Assembly: GCF_025210605.1 (NCBI RefSeq)
Contig: NZ_JAOARI010000018.1
Span: 1-64,000, forward strand
Length of the DNA: 64,000 bases
Origin: Halodesulfovibrio sp.
Lineage (GTDB): Bacteria; Desulfobacterota; Desulfovibrionia; Desulfovibrionales; Desulfovibrionaceae
Reading direction: 5' to 3'
In this document: one piece after another, positions 28,317 to 37,946 of the stretch
Position numbering within the stretch: position 1 is the stretch's first letter
Layout of the letters: each line of letters starts with the position of its first letter
Made by a program: the position numbers and the translations under genes
The notes under the pieces: generated by a model
What the model saw: only the letters and a program-made list of their open reading frames with translations
Told to the model about the DNA's origin: nothing
Databases searched by the model: none

Positions 28317-28733
28317 CTCCCCTTCCCCTTCTTTTCCTCAAAAAAAACTTCGCACAGCACAAATTCAATACGAGCAAAGTACCGAATAGCCCTAATCCCC
28401 TATTCGGTAATGCTATTTTCATAACAAATCCCTGCAACTGGCGATGTTTTGCATTCTCTACCAAAACATTATACTAAAACAGCACACGAACGCGATGCAT
28501 AACGATACTCAGCACCACGCAACCCAATATTTTGAATATTAGAATGCATGTATAATACTGCTTTTGCACACTAAATAACACACCACAGCGAATTTACCTG
28601 CTATATAATAAAGTAGTGGCAATGCGTTCATTGTAAAAAGTACCACACCTGAACAAAATTATTCGCGGTCAAGGGGGCGTCCCCCTTGCGGGTGGAGGGC
28701 AGCGCCCCCTCGCCGAAGGCAACCATATACAAA
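28317..28733 (+). other. Intergenic region with hairpin and dispersed repeat
   Basis: This gap of about 420 bp has no gene. A hairpin (ACCGAATAG / CTATTCGGT, 28381-28408) may end the glycosylase transcript, though it lacks a strong T run. The GC-rich repeat copy at 28665-28721 abuts the envC-like gene. Confidence 0.45.
28665..28721 (+). repeat. GC-rich dispersed repeat, copy 2
   Basis: It reads GCGGTCAAGGGGGCGTCCCC then TTGCGGGTGGAGGGCAGCGC and ends CCCCTCGCCGAAGGCAAC. It matches the 23298 copy but is shorter. It ends about a dozen bases before the start codon of the envC-like gene and so probably forms part of that gene's leader. Confidence 0.75.
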
Positions 28734-29861
28734 ATGAAAAACACTCTCCCTTACGTCCTTCTCATCCTTCTGGCATTGCTGTTTGCAACAGCCACGTACA
28801 CTCCTGCATATGCAGAAAATGCTTCGAGCCTAGCCCAAAAGCTTAAGCAGGAAAAACGCCAAGCAGAAGAAAAAAAGAAAAAGCTTTCAAAACTTAAACG
28901 CAAGGCGCAGGAATTAAAGCGCGCGGTAAGTCAGGAAGAAGCAAGCATCGCCAAGCTCTCACGTGCCATCACCGAACAGGAAAAGAAATACAGCACGCTC
29001 GCGGCACAGCATAAGTCAATCGATCTTGAATATAAAAAGCTGGAAATAAAGAACAACTTAACACAAAGTGAATTGATATCATTGGTAAAAAAGTTGTGGC
29101 CGTTGTACATTAATAGCCAATTGCTTGCCAACAGTTCGACAGAAGACTGGGACGAGATGGATAGACGCTACATGTGGGCTTCTACCCTTTATGCTTCTGT
29201 GGAAACAAAGCAGCGAAAGCTCATGGAGCAGCAGCGCAAACTAAAACGGCTGGCAGCAAAGCAAAAAAAACTTTCAGCTGAGGCAAAAGCACAGCTTGCA
29301 CAAGTTAACAATAAAAAAGATGAGCTGCTGAAGCAGCGCTTGCAGCATAGCCGACAGCTAAAACAAGTGAGTGCGCAAAAAGCTTCTGCCGAATCCTCGT
29401 TGCGCGGTGTTCTCTCAATTATCGACAAATTGAATTATAAGATTGAAGAACACAGCCAATCCGGTTCTAACATCGCGCTGTTAAAAGGTGTACTTCCTTG
29501 GCCTGCACGGGGAGTTATTGCAAGGCGCTTTAACCCGCGAGGCAAACCACCCGTTCGCGGCGTGGGGCTGGCGCTGCAAAAAGACAGCTTCATTTCTGCT
29601 GTATCCGGGGGGCGTGTGGTGCATAACGATGTTTTGCGAGGTTTCGGGCGAGTTGTTATTGTCATGCACGGTGAAGAATATTATTCGCTCTACGCATTTC
29701 TTGCTTCCAGCAAACTTCACGTAGGGCAAATTATTAAACAGCGACAAATCATCGGTAAAGCAGGTTTCTATCCTTCAGTGGATGGAACAGGTGTGTATTT
29801 CGAATTGCGCTTTCATCAAAAACCAATTAATCCAGAGACGTGGCTTTCAGCACTCAACTAG
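28734..29861 (+). CDS. EnvC-like murein hydrolase activator (degenerate LytM/M23 protein)
   Basis: This 375-residue periplasmic protein has a signal peptide (about 1-28, cleaved near AYA), a long charged coiled coil (about 30-250, rich in Lys, Glu and Gln) and a C-terminal LytM fold (about 265-375). The zinc-binding HxH of active M23 peptidases is absent (VYFELRFHQKPINPETWL), as in E. coli EnvC, so it should activate an amidase and not cut peptidoglycan itself. The start at 28734 puts Met directly before the signal peptide; an upstream GTG lies inside the repeat. The peptidase gene ctpA follows. Confidence 0.88.
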   Translation: MKNTLPYVLLILLALLFATATYTPAYAENASSLAQKLKQEKRQAEEKKKKLSKLKRKAQELKRAVSQEEASIAKLSRAITEQEKKYSTLAAQHKSIDLEYKKLEIKNNLTQSELISLVKKLWPLYINSQLLANSSTEDWDEMDRRYMWASTLYASVETKQRKLMEQQRKLKRLAAKQKKLSAEAKAQLAQVNNKKDELLKQRLQHSRQLKQVSAQKASAESSLRGVLSIIDKLNYKIEEHSQSGSNIALLKGVLPWPARGVIARRFNPRGKPPVRGVGLALQKDSFISAVSGGRVVHNDVLRGFGRVVIVMHGEEYYSLYAFLASSKLHVGQIIKQRQIIGKAGFYPSVDGTGVYFELRFHQKPINPETWLSALN

Positions 29862-30229
29862 GAACATTTGACATTTCGCACAGTGCACTTATTTCACATA
29901 GACGCCAGCACGACTTGCCCCTGTTTATGGCTATGCATCTGCAACCTTGGGGCGGAATTGCTAAAAAGATACACACTAAACGATCACTTGCTGCGTCATC
30001 AATATTAGAAGCATATTCGTTCAGCTAGGCTGCTGCGACAAGATTTGCACTGCATAGATTTTACAATCGACAAGTTTTCTTTTTTAACAGTATTGAAGAC
30101 TTGTCGACACACTGTATTTCGTAGCTATGCCAAGTACCGTTAGCAAGCCATCGAACATATTATAACAAACACCTGCAAAAGGTGCGGCAATATATTTGCC
30201 ATCAATTTGAACTTGGAGGATCTTTGATA
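29862..30229 (+). other. Intergenic region between envC-like gene and ctpA
   Basis: No gene is supported in this 370-bp stretch. A nine-bp inverted repeat, TCGACAAGT (30067-30075) and ACTTGTCGA (30099-30107), could be a weak terminator or an operator. GGAGG at 30215-30219 is the ribosome-binding site of ctpA. Confidence 0.4.
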
Positions 30230-31519
30230 ATGCGCTTAACTATGTGGTTAGTCGCCATCATGACTACAGCTTTACTTGCTTTTACTTCTATTCCGGGCAT
30301 GGCGACCGACGCCCAAAGTAAGTTTGAGTCTCTCAAGCGATTTAGCCAGATTCTGGATCTCGTCGAACGCTACTATGTACAAGATGTTCCACGAACAGAC
30401 CTTATCAATGGTGCCATCGATGGCATGTTGCAGTCTCTCGACCCGCACTCCACATTCATGGATCAGGAAGAGTACAAAAGCATGCAGGAATCCACCACTG
30501 GTGAATTTTTTGGCATCGGCGTAGAAATCACACAGGACGAAACAGGTGTACTGCGCGTAGTAACACCTATTGAAGATACTCCGGCTGACAAAGCAGGGCT
30601 CGCCGCTGGCGACCTTATTCTTGAAGTAAACGGTAGCCTGACACAAGACCTCGGTCTGCGAGAATCAGTAGCACGCATCAAAGGCGAGAAAGGCAGCAAA
30701 GTTAAGCTGACTATTCTTTCTAAAAAGGCAAAAGCTCCACGCGAAGTGGAAATTGTGCGTGACTCTATCCCGCTCATCAGCGCTAAAGTGCGCGAGCTAG
30801 ACGACGGTGTTATTTGGGTACGCCTCAGCCGCTTCTCCGAAAACACTACTGATGAACTCAAAGAAAAACTCACTGCGTACACCAAAAATCACAAAATTAA
30901 AGGTGTAGTGCTTGATTTACGTAACAACCCTGGTGGACTGTTAGATCAGTCTATCAAAATTGCAGACATCTTCCTGCAAGGCGGCACAGTTGTTTCTATC
31001 AAGGGTAAAGGAAACGATTCCCGTAACTTTGATGCAGCTAAGCAGTCATCTGACATTACGGCGCCAATGGTTGTGCTCATTAACGCTGGTTCCGCTTCTG
31101 CTTCTGAAATTGTTGCAGGTGCACTTCGCGATCATAAACGTGCACTCATCGTAGGTGAGCCGAGCTTCGGTAAGGGTTCTGTGCAAAACATCATCCCACT
31201 TAACGACGGAAGCGCTATTAAGCTTACAATCGCACGGTACTTCACCCCTGACGGCACATCTATTCAGGCAAAAGGCATCAAGCCTGACCTGTTAGTACCG
31301 TTTGAAGCTCCAGCTAAAGAAGAAGACCCGACTGTGAAGTTCCTTAATGCACCACGCGAAAAAGACCTTCAAGGTCATCTTGAAACAGCAGATGAAAATA
31401 AAAAGACATCTTCTTTCAAGCGTAACGAAGATGTGCAGAAACGCCTTGATAAAGACAACCAACTTAGACTCGCTGCAAGTCTTGTTCAGACATTGCCGCG
31501 CATCAAAACATTAAATTAG
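30230..31519 (+). CDS. ctpA: Carboxy-terminal processing protease, S41 family
   Basis: This 429-residue secreted serine protease has a signal peptide (about 1-24, ending GMA), a PDZ domain (about 75-160; GIGVEITQDETGVLRVV) and an S41 catalytic core with Ser in NAGSASASEIVAGAL (about 290) and Lys in GEPSFGKGSVQ (about 315). GGAGG ten bases upstream supports the ATG at 30230. CtpA-type proteases trim or degrade periplasmic and cell-wall enzymes. The placement after an envC-like gene and before a yibQ-like gene is a recurrent envelope-maintenance cluster in proteobacteria. Confidence 0.93.
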   Translation: MRLTMWLVAIMTTALLAFTSIPGMATDAQSKFESLKRFSQILDLVERYYVQDVPRTDLINGAIDGMLQSLDPHSTFMDQEEYKSMQESTTGEFFGIGVEITQDETGVLRVVTPIEDTPADKAGLAAGDLILEVNGSLTQDLGLRESVARIKGEKGSKVKLTILSKKAKAPREVEIVRDSIPLISAKVRELDDGVIWVRLSRFSENTTDELKEKLTAYTKNHKIKGVVLDLRNNPGGLLDQSIKIADIFLQGGTVVSIKGKGNDSRNFDAAKQSSDITAPMVVLINAGSASASEIVAGALRDHKRALIVGEPSFGKGSVQNIIPLNDGSAIKLTIARYFTPDGTSIQAKGIKPDLLVPFEAPAKEEDPTVKFLNAPREKDLQGHLETADENKKTSSFKRNEDVQKRLDKDNQLRLAASLVQTLPRIKTLN

Positions 31520-31535
31520 TCAAGAATACGTATCC

Positions 31536-31576
31536 GCAGGGGGGAGGCACAACATGTGCTTTCCCCCTTTTTTTGT
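31536..31576 (+). terminator. Terminator after ctpA
   Basis: GGGGGGAGGCACA pairs with TGTGCTTTCCCCC, with minor mismatches and a short loop, followed by a run of T. Confidence 0.82.
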
Positions 31577-31885
31577 GCTGTGGTACTATAAAAGTTGTCG
31601 TAAATCCGGTGAAAAAAGTACCCACTACAGGCAGAATGTGATAGCGCAATCATTTGCAATGTTACGCTTTTAAATAGCACAACTCTGATGTATGAGACTC
31701 AAGTGTTCAGATTGAGGTACACTTTGTACCATCTTATATTGGTAGAAAAAGTCATAACCTTTACAAAGATCATGTATTTTTATTCTACGACTTTTTCAAA
31801 TCACATCCACACATGCAAACCTCAATCTGGCAAACAACAATTTTACCAAAACTTGGCAATGAAAGTTTTTCTTTCTGGAGCTTAG
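31577..31885 (+). promoter_or_regulatory. Upstream region of the yibQ-like gene
   Basis: This gap of about 310 bp has no gene. It should contain the promoter for the yibQ-like/ndk/proC group. TCTGGAGC just before 31886 is the ribosome-binding site. Confidence 0.35.
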
Positions 31886-33082
31886 ATGTCTAAATCACAA
31901 CAGAACCAGTTTAAACGCTGGCCTTACTATATACTTGCTGTTGTAAGTTGCTTTACACTGGCTGCACTCGTTTTTGTGCTGACTGACCATACTTCCCCAA
32001 AAAAAGCTGAAGCTGTAACAGAGCACCGCGCTCCAGTGCATATTGCGTCTCTACCGTATGAAGAACGTCTCGACGCTCCTATGGAAGAAGGGGTTAAACG
32101 AATTGATTATGCAATATTACGGGCACTACAAAACACTAACGTTTCTACATCCGGCATTAAACTTGTTTCTATTAAGCAGCAAAAGTACGGTGATGAAATA
32201 TTTCATTTTCAACAATTACATATCAACTCACAGTACAGTGCCCAAGAACTTATTAAGCCTATTGCCGCTGCACTGGTACAATGGTCGGACAAAGCCACTC
32301 TCACCAAACTTTCAGATGCAGTATACCGTGTCGCGCTCAATGATGTAGAAACACACTTACTTAAGTTTACTCAGAATACTAAACCAGTAGTTCCTGCCAA
32401 GGATGCAGCAACTTTGGATATTGGCGGTCATCTCACTATTGTGATAGACGACCTAGGTGAAAGCATTTCGGCAGCACATTCGCTTGCAGGCTTACGCTAT
32501 CCTGTAACCTTTGCGATATGGCCACGAGCATCATATCCTAAAGAAATTGCAGCAATAGCAAAAGCTGCCTCCCGTGAAGTCATCATTCATCAGCCAATGG
32601 AGCCGATATCTGCTGACGCTAAACCGGGACCCGGAGCCGTATACGTCACCATGACACCTGAAGAGATTCGAAGCACTATTCGGACAAACTTGAAACTTGT
32701 TCCCGGGGCTGTTGGGCTAAACAACCATATGGGATCAAAGTTCACGCAAAACCGAAATGCCGTTCGAGCTGTTGCACAGGAAGCAAAGAAGAGTGGGTTC
32801 TTTGTTTTAGACAGCGTAACTCATGCAAAATCAGTGTTTTTTGACGAAGCAAAGCGGCAAGGTTTAGTTGCCTTCCGGAGAAGTGTTTTCATCGATAATG
32901 TAAAAGAGGTTCAAAGTATTCTGCATCAGCTTAAAAAAGCTGAACGCATAGCTCTGGCAAAAGGCACTGCCATTGCTATAGGACATCCATATCCAGCAAC
33001 CTTGCTTGCATTGCAAGAGTGGGAAAAGCAGCGCAACAAAAAGGTGGCGGTTGTCACATTATCAGAGCTTCTGGACTTCTAA
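31886..33082 (+). CDS. Divergent polysaccharide deacetylase family protein (YibQ/DUF610-like)
   Basis: This 398-residue protein has an N-terminal membrane anchor or signal (about 12-34), a linker and a deacetylase-like domain from about 185. Typical stretches are [42 protein letters not shown] and [13 protein letters not shown]. YibQ-family proteins resemble NodB polysaccharide deacetylases, but their activity is not established. Its place after EnvC- and CtpA-like genes suggests envelope or peptidoglycan maintenance. Confidence 0.85.
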   Translation: MSKSQQNQFKRWPYYILAVVSCFTLAALVFVLTDHTSPKKAEAVTEHRAPVHIASLPYEERLDAPMEEGVKRIDYAILRALQNTNVSTSGIKLVSIKQQKYGDEIFHFQQLHINSQYSAQELIKPIAAALVQWSDKATLTKLSDAVYRVALNDVETHLLKFTQNTKPVVPAKDAATLDIGGHLTIVIDDLGESISAAHSLAGLRYPVTFAIWPRASYPKEIAAIAKAASREVIIHQPMEPISADAKPGPGAVYVTMTPEEIRSTIRTNLKLVPGAVGLNNHMGSKFTQNRNAVRAVAQEAKKSGFFVLDSVTHAKSVFFDEAKRQGLVAFRRSVFIDNVKEVQSILHQLKKAERIALAKGTAIAIGHPYPATLLALQEWEKQRNKKVAVVTLSELLDF

Positions 33083-33161
33083 CGGGCTAGATACAGCAGG
33101 TCAGGCAAACACCCGACCGTTGTATCCTTCAATTACCTTTCTATTTGGAGGATCATTGGCA

Positions 33162-33581
33162 ATGATTCAGAGAACGTTTTCTATTATTAAACCAGACGCA
33201 ACCGCACGCAACCTTGAAGGAAAAATTCTTGCACACATTCAAGGTGCTGGACTTCGCGTCGTTGCGATGAAAAAAATTCGCATGACCCAAGAACAGGCTG
33301 AAGGATTTTACCACGTTCACAAAGAGCGTCCTTTCTTCCAAAGCCTCATTGAGTTCATGACATCAGGTCCTGTTGTCTGTTCTGTTCTTGAAGGCGAAAA
33401 CGCAATTGAAAACTATCGTGCTATCATGGGTGCAACCAACCCTGCTGATGCAGCTGACGGTACCATCCGCAAGGAGTTTGCAGAAAACATCGAAGCCAAC
33501 TCTGTTCATGGCTCTGATGCTCCTGAAACTGCTGAGTACGAGATTAATTACTTCTTTAATAATCTGGAGATCACTGGCTAA
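33162..33581 (+). CDS. ndk: Nucleoside diphosphate kinase
   Basis: This 139-residue enzyme transfers the gamma-phosphate between nucleoside triphosphates and diphosphates. It begins [17 protein letters not shown] and has the active-site histidine in [16 protein letters not shown] (about residue 116). The start at 33162 is supported by GGAGG upstream; a longer frame that overlaps the previous gene is not credible. proC begins two bases after the stop codon. Confidence 0.96.
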   Translation: MIQRTFSIIKPDATARNLEGKILAHIQGAGLRVVAMKKIRMTQEQAEGFYHVHKERPFFQSLIEFMTSGPVVCSVLEGENAIENYRAIMGATNPADAADGTIRKEFAENIEANSVHGSDAPETAEYEINYFFNNLEITG

Positions 33582-33582
33582 C

Positions 33583-34356
33583 ATGATTACGTTCGGTTGT
33601 ATCGGCTGTGGCAATATGGGTTCCGCTATTCTTGGCGGTCTTGAATCCCAAAAGAACGTTTCACTCATCGGCTACGACCCGAGTGGTAATGTTCCCTGCA
33701 CTGCGTGCGACTCAAATATCGAACTTGCCAAACAAGCTGATATTATCATGCTTGCGACAAAGCCCGATTATGTCGAATCAGTGCTCGAAGCTATCCAGCC
33801 CGCTCTTTCTGAGGATAAGGTCATCATTTCTATAGCAGCAGGTGTTTCTATGGAAACCCTGATGAAATACAGTGGCGGAAAATGTCCTGTTGTCCGCTGT
33901 ATGCCGAATACTCCGGCGATGGTAGGCGAAGGTATTTTTGCATTCTGCTTTGAAGATCCTGCCCTTACGGAGAAGCAACAGACAGCCGTTCTTACCATGT
34001 TCGAGCAACTCGGTCAGGTTATGGTGCTGCCAGAAGCTAAATTCAACGCATTCACAGCCATTGCCGGTTGCGGCCCTGCTTATGTTCTTTATTTTATCGA
34101 AGCTGTAACAGAAGCTGCTGTCAGTGTCGGTTTTCATAGAAATGAAGCTACAGAAATGGCGATTAATCTTTTTAAAGGCACAACAAAGCTTGCGGATGAT
34201 TCTGATCTGCATATTTCTCAACTTCGCGAAATGGTGTGCTCCCCTGCCGGTGTGACCATTGCTGCTGTGAACCACATGGACAGAACAGCTGTACGCGGTA
34301 ATATTATTGATTCTATTTTCGAAGCCCGTGATCGTGGCATTGAAATGAGTAAATAA
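33583..34356 (+). CDS. proC: Pyrroline-5-carboxylate reductase
   Basis: This catalyses the last step of proline synthesis with NAD(P)H. The 257-residue protein has a Rossmann motif (GCIGCGNMGSAIL) at the start, RCMPNTPAMVGEG near 105 and the substrate-binding signature CSPAGVTIAAVNHMD near 222. The start at 33583 follows the ndk stop almost directly, with CTGGAG upstream, and the two genes are probably translationally coupled. Confidence 0.95.
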   Translation: MITFGCIGCGNMGSAILGGLESQKNVSLIGYDPSGNVPCTACDSNIELAKQADIIMLATKPDYVESVLEAIQPALSEDKVIISIAAGVSMETLMKYSGGKCPVVRCMPNTPAMVGEGIFAFCFEDPALTEKQQTAVLTMFEQLGQVMVLPEAKFNAFTAIAGCGPAYVLYFIEAVTEAAVSVGFHRNEATEMAINLFKGTTKLADDSDLHISQLREMVCSPAGVTIAAVNHMDRTAVRGNIIDSIFEARDRGIEMSK

Positions 34357-34372
34357 TTCGCAAAGAAAGACT

Positions 34373-34406
34373 AAGGGCGCATTCACAGGATGCGCCCTTT
34401 TTTTGT
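34373..34406 (+). terminator. Terminator after proC
   Basis: AAGGGCGCAT and ATGCGCCCTT form a 10-bp stem with a seven-base loop followed by T. Confidence 0.9.
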
Positions 34407-34417
34407 GCAAAATTCCA

Positions 34418-34460
34418 TGAAAAAGTCCCCGCACAATACTATCGCGCGAGGACTTTTTTA
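34418..34460 (-). terminator. Terminator after metG
   Basis: On the minus strand AAAAAAGTCC pairs with GGACTTTTTC around an inner stem of GC pairs (CGC / GCG). The T run follows on the minus strand. It lies beside the proC terminator, so the convergent units are insulated twice. Confidence 0.75.
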
Positions 34461-34529
34461 TAACAAACGACTTAGCTACTGTTCCGATATCCTACCGAAT
34501 AAACAGCATAAGCATACAATATTTTGAGA

Positions 34530-36476
34530 TTATGATGCCTTTGTGCCTGCTGGAACTTCACCGGAAGCAGTAAGCATTTCCATGCCATCAGCAGTCTTCA
34601 GAGCCAGCATCATACCGTGAGATTCAAGCCCACGAATTTTACGTGGCTTCAAGTTCGCCACAACAACCACCTGACGACCACGAAGATCATCAGCGGTAAA
34701 GTGCTCTTTCAGACCAGCAAGAATCTGACGCGGCTTTTCTTCACCAAGATCAACTTCACAGCGGAACAAACGGTCAGCTTTAGGGTGATCTTCAACAACA
34801 AGTACTTTGCCAACGCGAAGGTCTACCTTAGTAAAATCGTCAAACTCAATAGGTGCTGCAACATCCTGTGCAGGAGCTTTTTCTTTTTTGGCTGCCTGTT
34901 CTGCTGCTTTTGTTGCTTCTTCAATTTCTTTACGGAGTTTATCGATATCCACACGCGGGAACAGGTTAGACCCCGGAGCAATTTCAATACCTACTGGCAG
35001 AACACCCCATGCCTCAATTTCAGCAGGAATATTGGCGCATGCAGGATCAAAATCAAGACCAAGCTGAGCAACAAGTTTTTCAGCAGATTCCGGCATTACC
35101 GGCCACAAGTGAATTGCAACCTTACGCATGCATTCAAGCATGGTGTACATAACAGTACCAAGGCGCGCAGTGTCGCCCTCTTTTGCAAGTGTCCACGGCT
35201 GACTTGAATCTACGTATTTATTCAAAGCACGAACAAGTTCCCACAGTGATTCAATACCATAAGAAAAACGGACGTTATCGAACAGCTGCTGGAAGTTTTT
35301 ACAAGAGTTGGATGCAAGCTCGCGCAATTCCATATCTGCTTCTGTGTACTCTGCTGGCTGCGGAACAACGCCACCAAAGTATTTTTTAACCATAGACAAC
35401 ACACGGCTGAAGAGGTTGCCAAGATCGTTTGCAAGCTCTGCATTCTGACGCATTGCAAGTGCTTCTTCAGAGAAGCTTGCATCGTTCCCAAAATGCATGT
35501 CACGCAGAAGGAAGAAGCGGAACGTATCGTTACCGTACTTTTTCGCCATATCGAGCGGAGCAACTACGTTACCGAGAGATTTAGACATCTTGGTATCGTT
35601 AACAAGCCAGTACCCATGTACATTCAGGTTATTGTATGGGGTAAAACCAGCAGCTTTCAGCATTGTAGGCCAGAAAATTGCGTGCGGCTTAAGAATATCC
35701 TTTGCTACAATATGCTGTACTTCCGGCCAGAATTTTTTGAAATTCTCTCCATCAGGGTATTCGAGAGCTGAAACATAGTTCAACAACGCATCAAACCACA
35801 CATAGGTAACGAAGTTGTTGTCAAACGGAAGCTCAACACCCCACTCAAGGCGTGATTTAGGGCGGGAAATACACAAGTCTTCCAATTCGCCACTATCAAG
35901 CAAAGAAAGAACTTCCTTGCGGTAGCGCTCTGGACGAATAAAGTCAGGATTATCCAGAATGTGCTGCTTCAACCAATCCTGATATTTAGACATTTTGAAG
36001 AAATAGTTTTTCTCTGCAATGTACTCAGGTTTGGTCTGGTGCTGAGGACAAAGACCGTCTTCTAATTCTTTTTCAGTATAAAAACGCTCACAGCCGTAGC
36101 AGTAATGTCCGCCATATTCACCGAAGTAAATGTCACCGGAATCATACACTTTCTGCAATACATCCTGCACAACTTTTTTATGAGCAGCATCTGTTGTGCG
36201 AACAAAATGGTCATTGCAAATACCAAGTTCCGGCCACAGGTCTCTGAAAAGCTGGCTGATCTGGTCAGTGTATTCCTGCGGGGTGCATTTATTTTTTTCA
36301 GCAGCCTGAACAATTTTATCGCCGTGCTCGTCTGTACCGGTAAGAAAGAACGTTTCTTTACCCATCATCTGCTGAAAACGCTTCATGGTATCAGCAATGA
36401 TTGTTGTATAGGCGTGTCCAAGATGTGGCTTAGCATTCACATAGTAAATCGGAGTCGTAATATAAAAACGTTCCAA
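34530..36476 (-). CDS. metG: Methionyl-tRNA synthetase
   Basis: This 648-residue class I synthetase has the HIGH-type motif HLGH near the start, a zinc-binding region (CYGCERFYTEKELEDGLCPQH, about 120-145), the KMSKS motif (TKMSKSLGN, about 295) and a C-terminal tRNA-binding OB-fold (about 545-648; FTKVDLRVGKVLVVEDHPKADRL). I chose a TTG start at 36476. It gives (M)ERFYITTPIYYVNAKPHLGH, the normal family N-terminus, with GGGAG six bases upstream. The longer frame to an ATG at 36569 adds 31 unmatched residues. Confidence 0.93.
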   Translation of the reverse strand: MERFYITTPIYYVNAKPHLGHAYTTIIADTMKRFQQMMGKETFFLTGTDEHGDKIVQAAEKNKCTPQEYTDQISQLFRDLWPELGICNDHFVRTTDAAHKKVVQDVLQKVYDSGDIYFGEYGGHYCYGCERFYTEKELEDGLCPQHQTKPEYIAEKNYFFKMSKYQDWLKQHILDNPDFIRPERYRKEVLSLLDSGELEDLCISRPKSRLEWGVELPFDNNFVTYVWFDALLNYVSALEYPDGENFKKFWPEVQHIVAKDILKPHAIFWPTMLKAAGFTPYNNLNVHGYWLVNDTKMSKSLGNVVAPLDMAKKYGNDTFRFFLLRDMHFGNDASFSEEALAMRQNAELANDLGNLFSRVLSMVKKYFGGVVPQPAEYTEADMELRELASNSCKNFQQLFDNVRFSYGIESLWELVRALNKYVDSSQPWTLAKEGDTARLGTVMYTMLECMRKVAIHLWPVMPESAEKLVAQLGLDFDPACANIPAEIEAWGVLPVGIEIAPGSNLFPRVDIDKLRKEIEEATKAAEQAAKKEKAPAQDVAAPIEFDDFTKVDLRVGKVLVVEDHPKADRLFRCEVDLGEEKPRQILAGLKEHFTADDLRGRQVVVVANLKPRKIRGLESHGMMLALKTADGMEMLTASGEVPAGTKAS

Positions 36477-36585
36477 GAGAATCTCCCGACGGCTTCGTCC
36501 GCTGGAAACGGACGCTGGATTCTTTGTTGTATTTTCTGGCTGCACACAACCGCATGCAGCAACACTCATTCTATCGTATTTCTTG

Positions 36586-36624
36586 AGAAAGACTTCATTA
36601 CTACACAGTAATGAAGTCTTCTTC
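36586..36624 (-). terminator. Hairpin between ricT and metG
   Basis: A perfect 14-bp stem (AAGACTTCATTACT / AGTAATGAAGTCTT) has a four-base loop. The tail on the minus strand is TCTCAAG, only weakly T-rich. It may attenuate or process the ricT-metG transcript. Confidence 0.6.
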
Positions 36625-36652
36625 TCAAGCTTAATTCAATCGGTACACCGAA

Positions 36653-37732
36653 CTAGTCGTTAGATTTCGGTTTGCGCTTACGTTTGCGCTTACCACGGCT
36701 AGTGCGCTTTACAGGCTCGGCGCTTTTAACTCCAGGCTTGCGGATCAACTGCTCACGCAGCGTTTCCACATCAACACCTTCAGCCTTTGCGCGCTCTTCA
36801 AGTTCTTTTTCCATCTCAGCACGGCGCTGTTCTTCTTCTGCTGCTTCTTTTGCTTCCTGCTCTTTACGGGCGGCATCTTCCTCAGCTTTCTTAGCAGCAG
36901 CACGTGCGGCATCCTGTAATGCCTGATCTGGACGAGTGGCTTTCATCTCTGCCCATTCCTCAAGAGTAACTTCCATCTCTTCATTAAATTCTGAGAGCAA
37001 AGAAACACTGTTGCGGAACATGTTTGCACGGAGAACTTTTACAGAGCCATCTTCGGTAAAGTACTTTTTACCAAGTTTAGGACATGCACGGTGAAATTCT
37101 TCATAGTTTTGCTGTTCATAGGAAAGACAGCAAAGCAAGCGACCGCATATGCCGGATATTTTTGCAGGGTTAAGGAATAGATTCTGCTCTTTTGCCATCT
37201 TGATGGTTACCGGAGCAAATTTACGCAAAAATCTGCGGCAACAGCAAACCATACCGCAGTTACCTACAGCACCCACCATCTGCGTTTCATGACGCACACC
37301 AATCTGGCGCAGTTCTATACGGGTGCGGTAATTTTTAACAAGATCTTTTACAAGTTCTCTAAAATCAATCCGATTAGGAGCGGTAAAATAAAAAATTATT
37401 TTGCTGCGATCAAAAAATACTTCAACATCAACAAGCTTCATATCAAGCTTACGCTGTCGCACGCAATCTAAGCAGTACTGAAAAGCTTCACGAGAAAGCC
37501 CTTCATTTTCCTGATGCCGTACGAGATCTTCATTTTCCGCAAGTCTGTTGACTGCCTTCAACTCATCACTCTCTGCATCCTCTGGCACATCGTCGCGCAA
37601 AACAACAACTTCACCAAGCCCCTGCCCCTGATCCACAACGACCCAGTCGCCCATCGAGACTTCCAGATCTTTTATTTCAAAATAGTATATGTTCCCGTAT
37701 TCCCGGAACTTAACACCGGCTATTGATGACAT
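36653..37732 (-). CDS. ricT: PSP1-domain regulatory iron-sulfur protein RicT/YaaT-like
   Basis: The 359-residue protein begins MSSIAGVKFREYGNIYYFEI and carries a PSP1 C-terminal domain (about 75-165). It has the cysteine clusters CCCRRFLRKF (about 188) and CGRLLCCLSYE (about 218). RicT in Bacillus is part of a [4Fe-4S] complex that controls RNase Y; the role in Desulfovibrionaceae is not established. A Glu/Ala/Lys-rich coiled coil and a strongly basic tail (KRKRKRKPK) follow. The start at 37732 fits the family N-terminus; upstream in-frame codons do not. Confidence 0.88.
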   Translation of the reverse strand: MSSIAGVKFREYGNIYYFEIKDLEVSMGDWVVVDQGQGLGEVVVLRDDVPEDAESDELKAVNRLAENEDLVRHQENEGLSREAFQYCLDCVRQRKLDMKLVDVEVFFDRSKIIFYFTAPNRIDFRELVKDLVKNYRTRIELRQIGVRHETQMVGAVGNCGMVCCCRRFLRKFAPVTIKMAKEQNLFLNPAKISGICGRLLCCLSYEQQNYEEFHRACPKLGKKYFTEDGSVKVLRANMFRNSVSLLSEFNEEMEVTLEEWAEMKATRPDQALQDAARAAAKKAEEDAARKEQEAKEAAEEEQRRAEMEKELEERAKAEGVDVETLREQLIRKPGVKSAEPVKRTSRGKRKRKRKPKSND

Positions 37733-37946
37733 GGTTATCCACTCTTCATGCTGCTGCCACAGCAGCACGTATATGTTATATGCTGAGCTTAAAAAAGCAT
37801 GCAGCATTTATTTATTGATAAGAACATTTCTTTTCGGCTTTATTGACGCTCGTGTCAACAAATCGAATATAAGGTTGTGTTCTGGCGCATTCATGTTTAT
37901 GAAAAATCGTTCGCATGATTTTGTAAATGTATTTTAGGAGAATAAA

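Noticed and set aside
33006..33161. N-terminal extension of ndk overlapping the yibQ-like gene
   Set aside because: The family N-terminus starts at 33162, directly after a GGAGG site, and the extension has no similarity.
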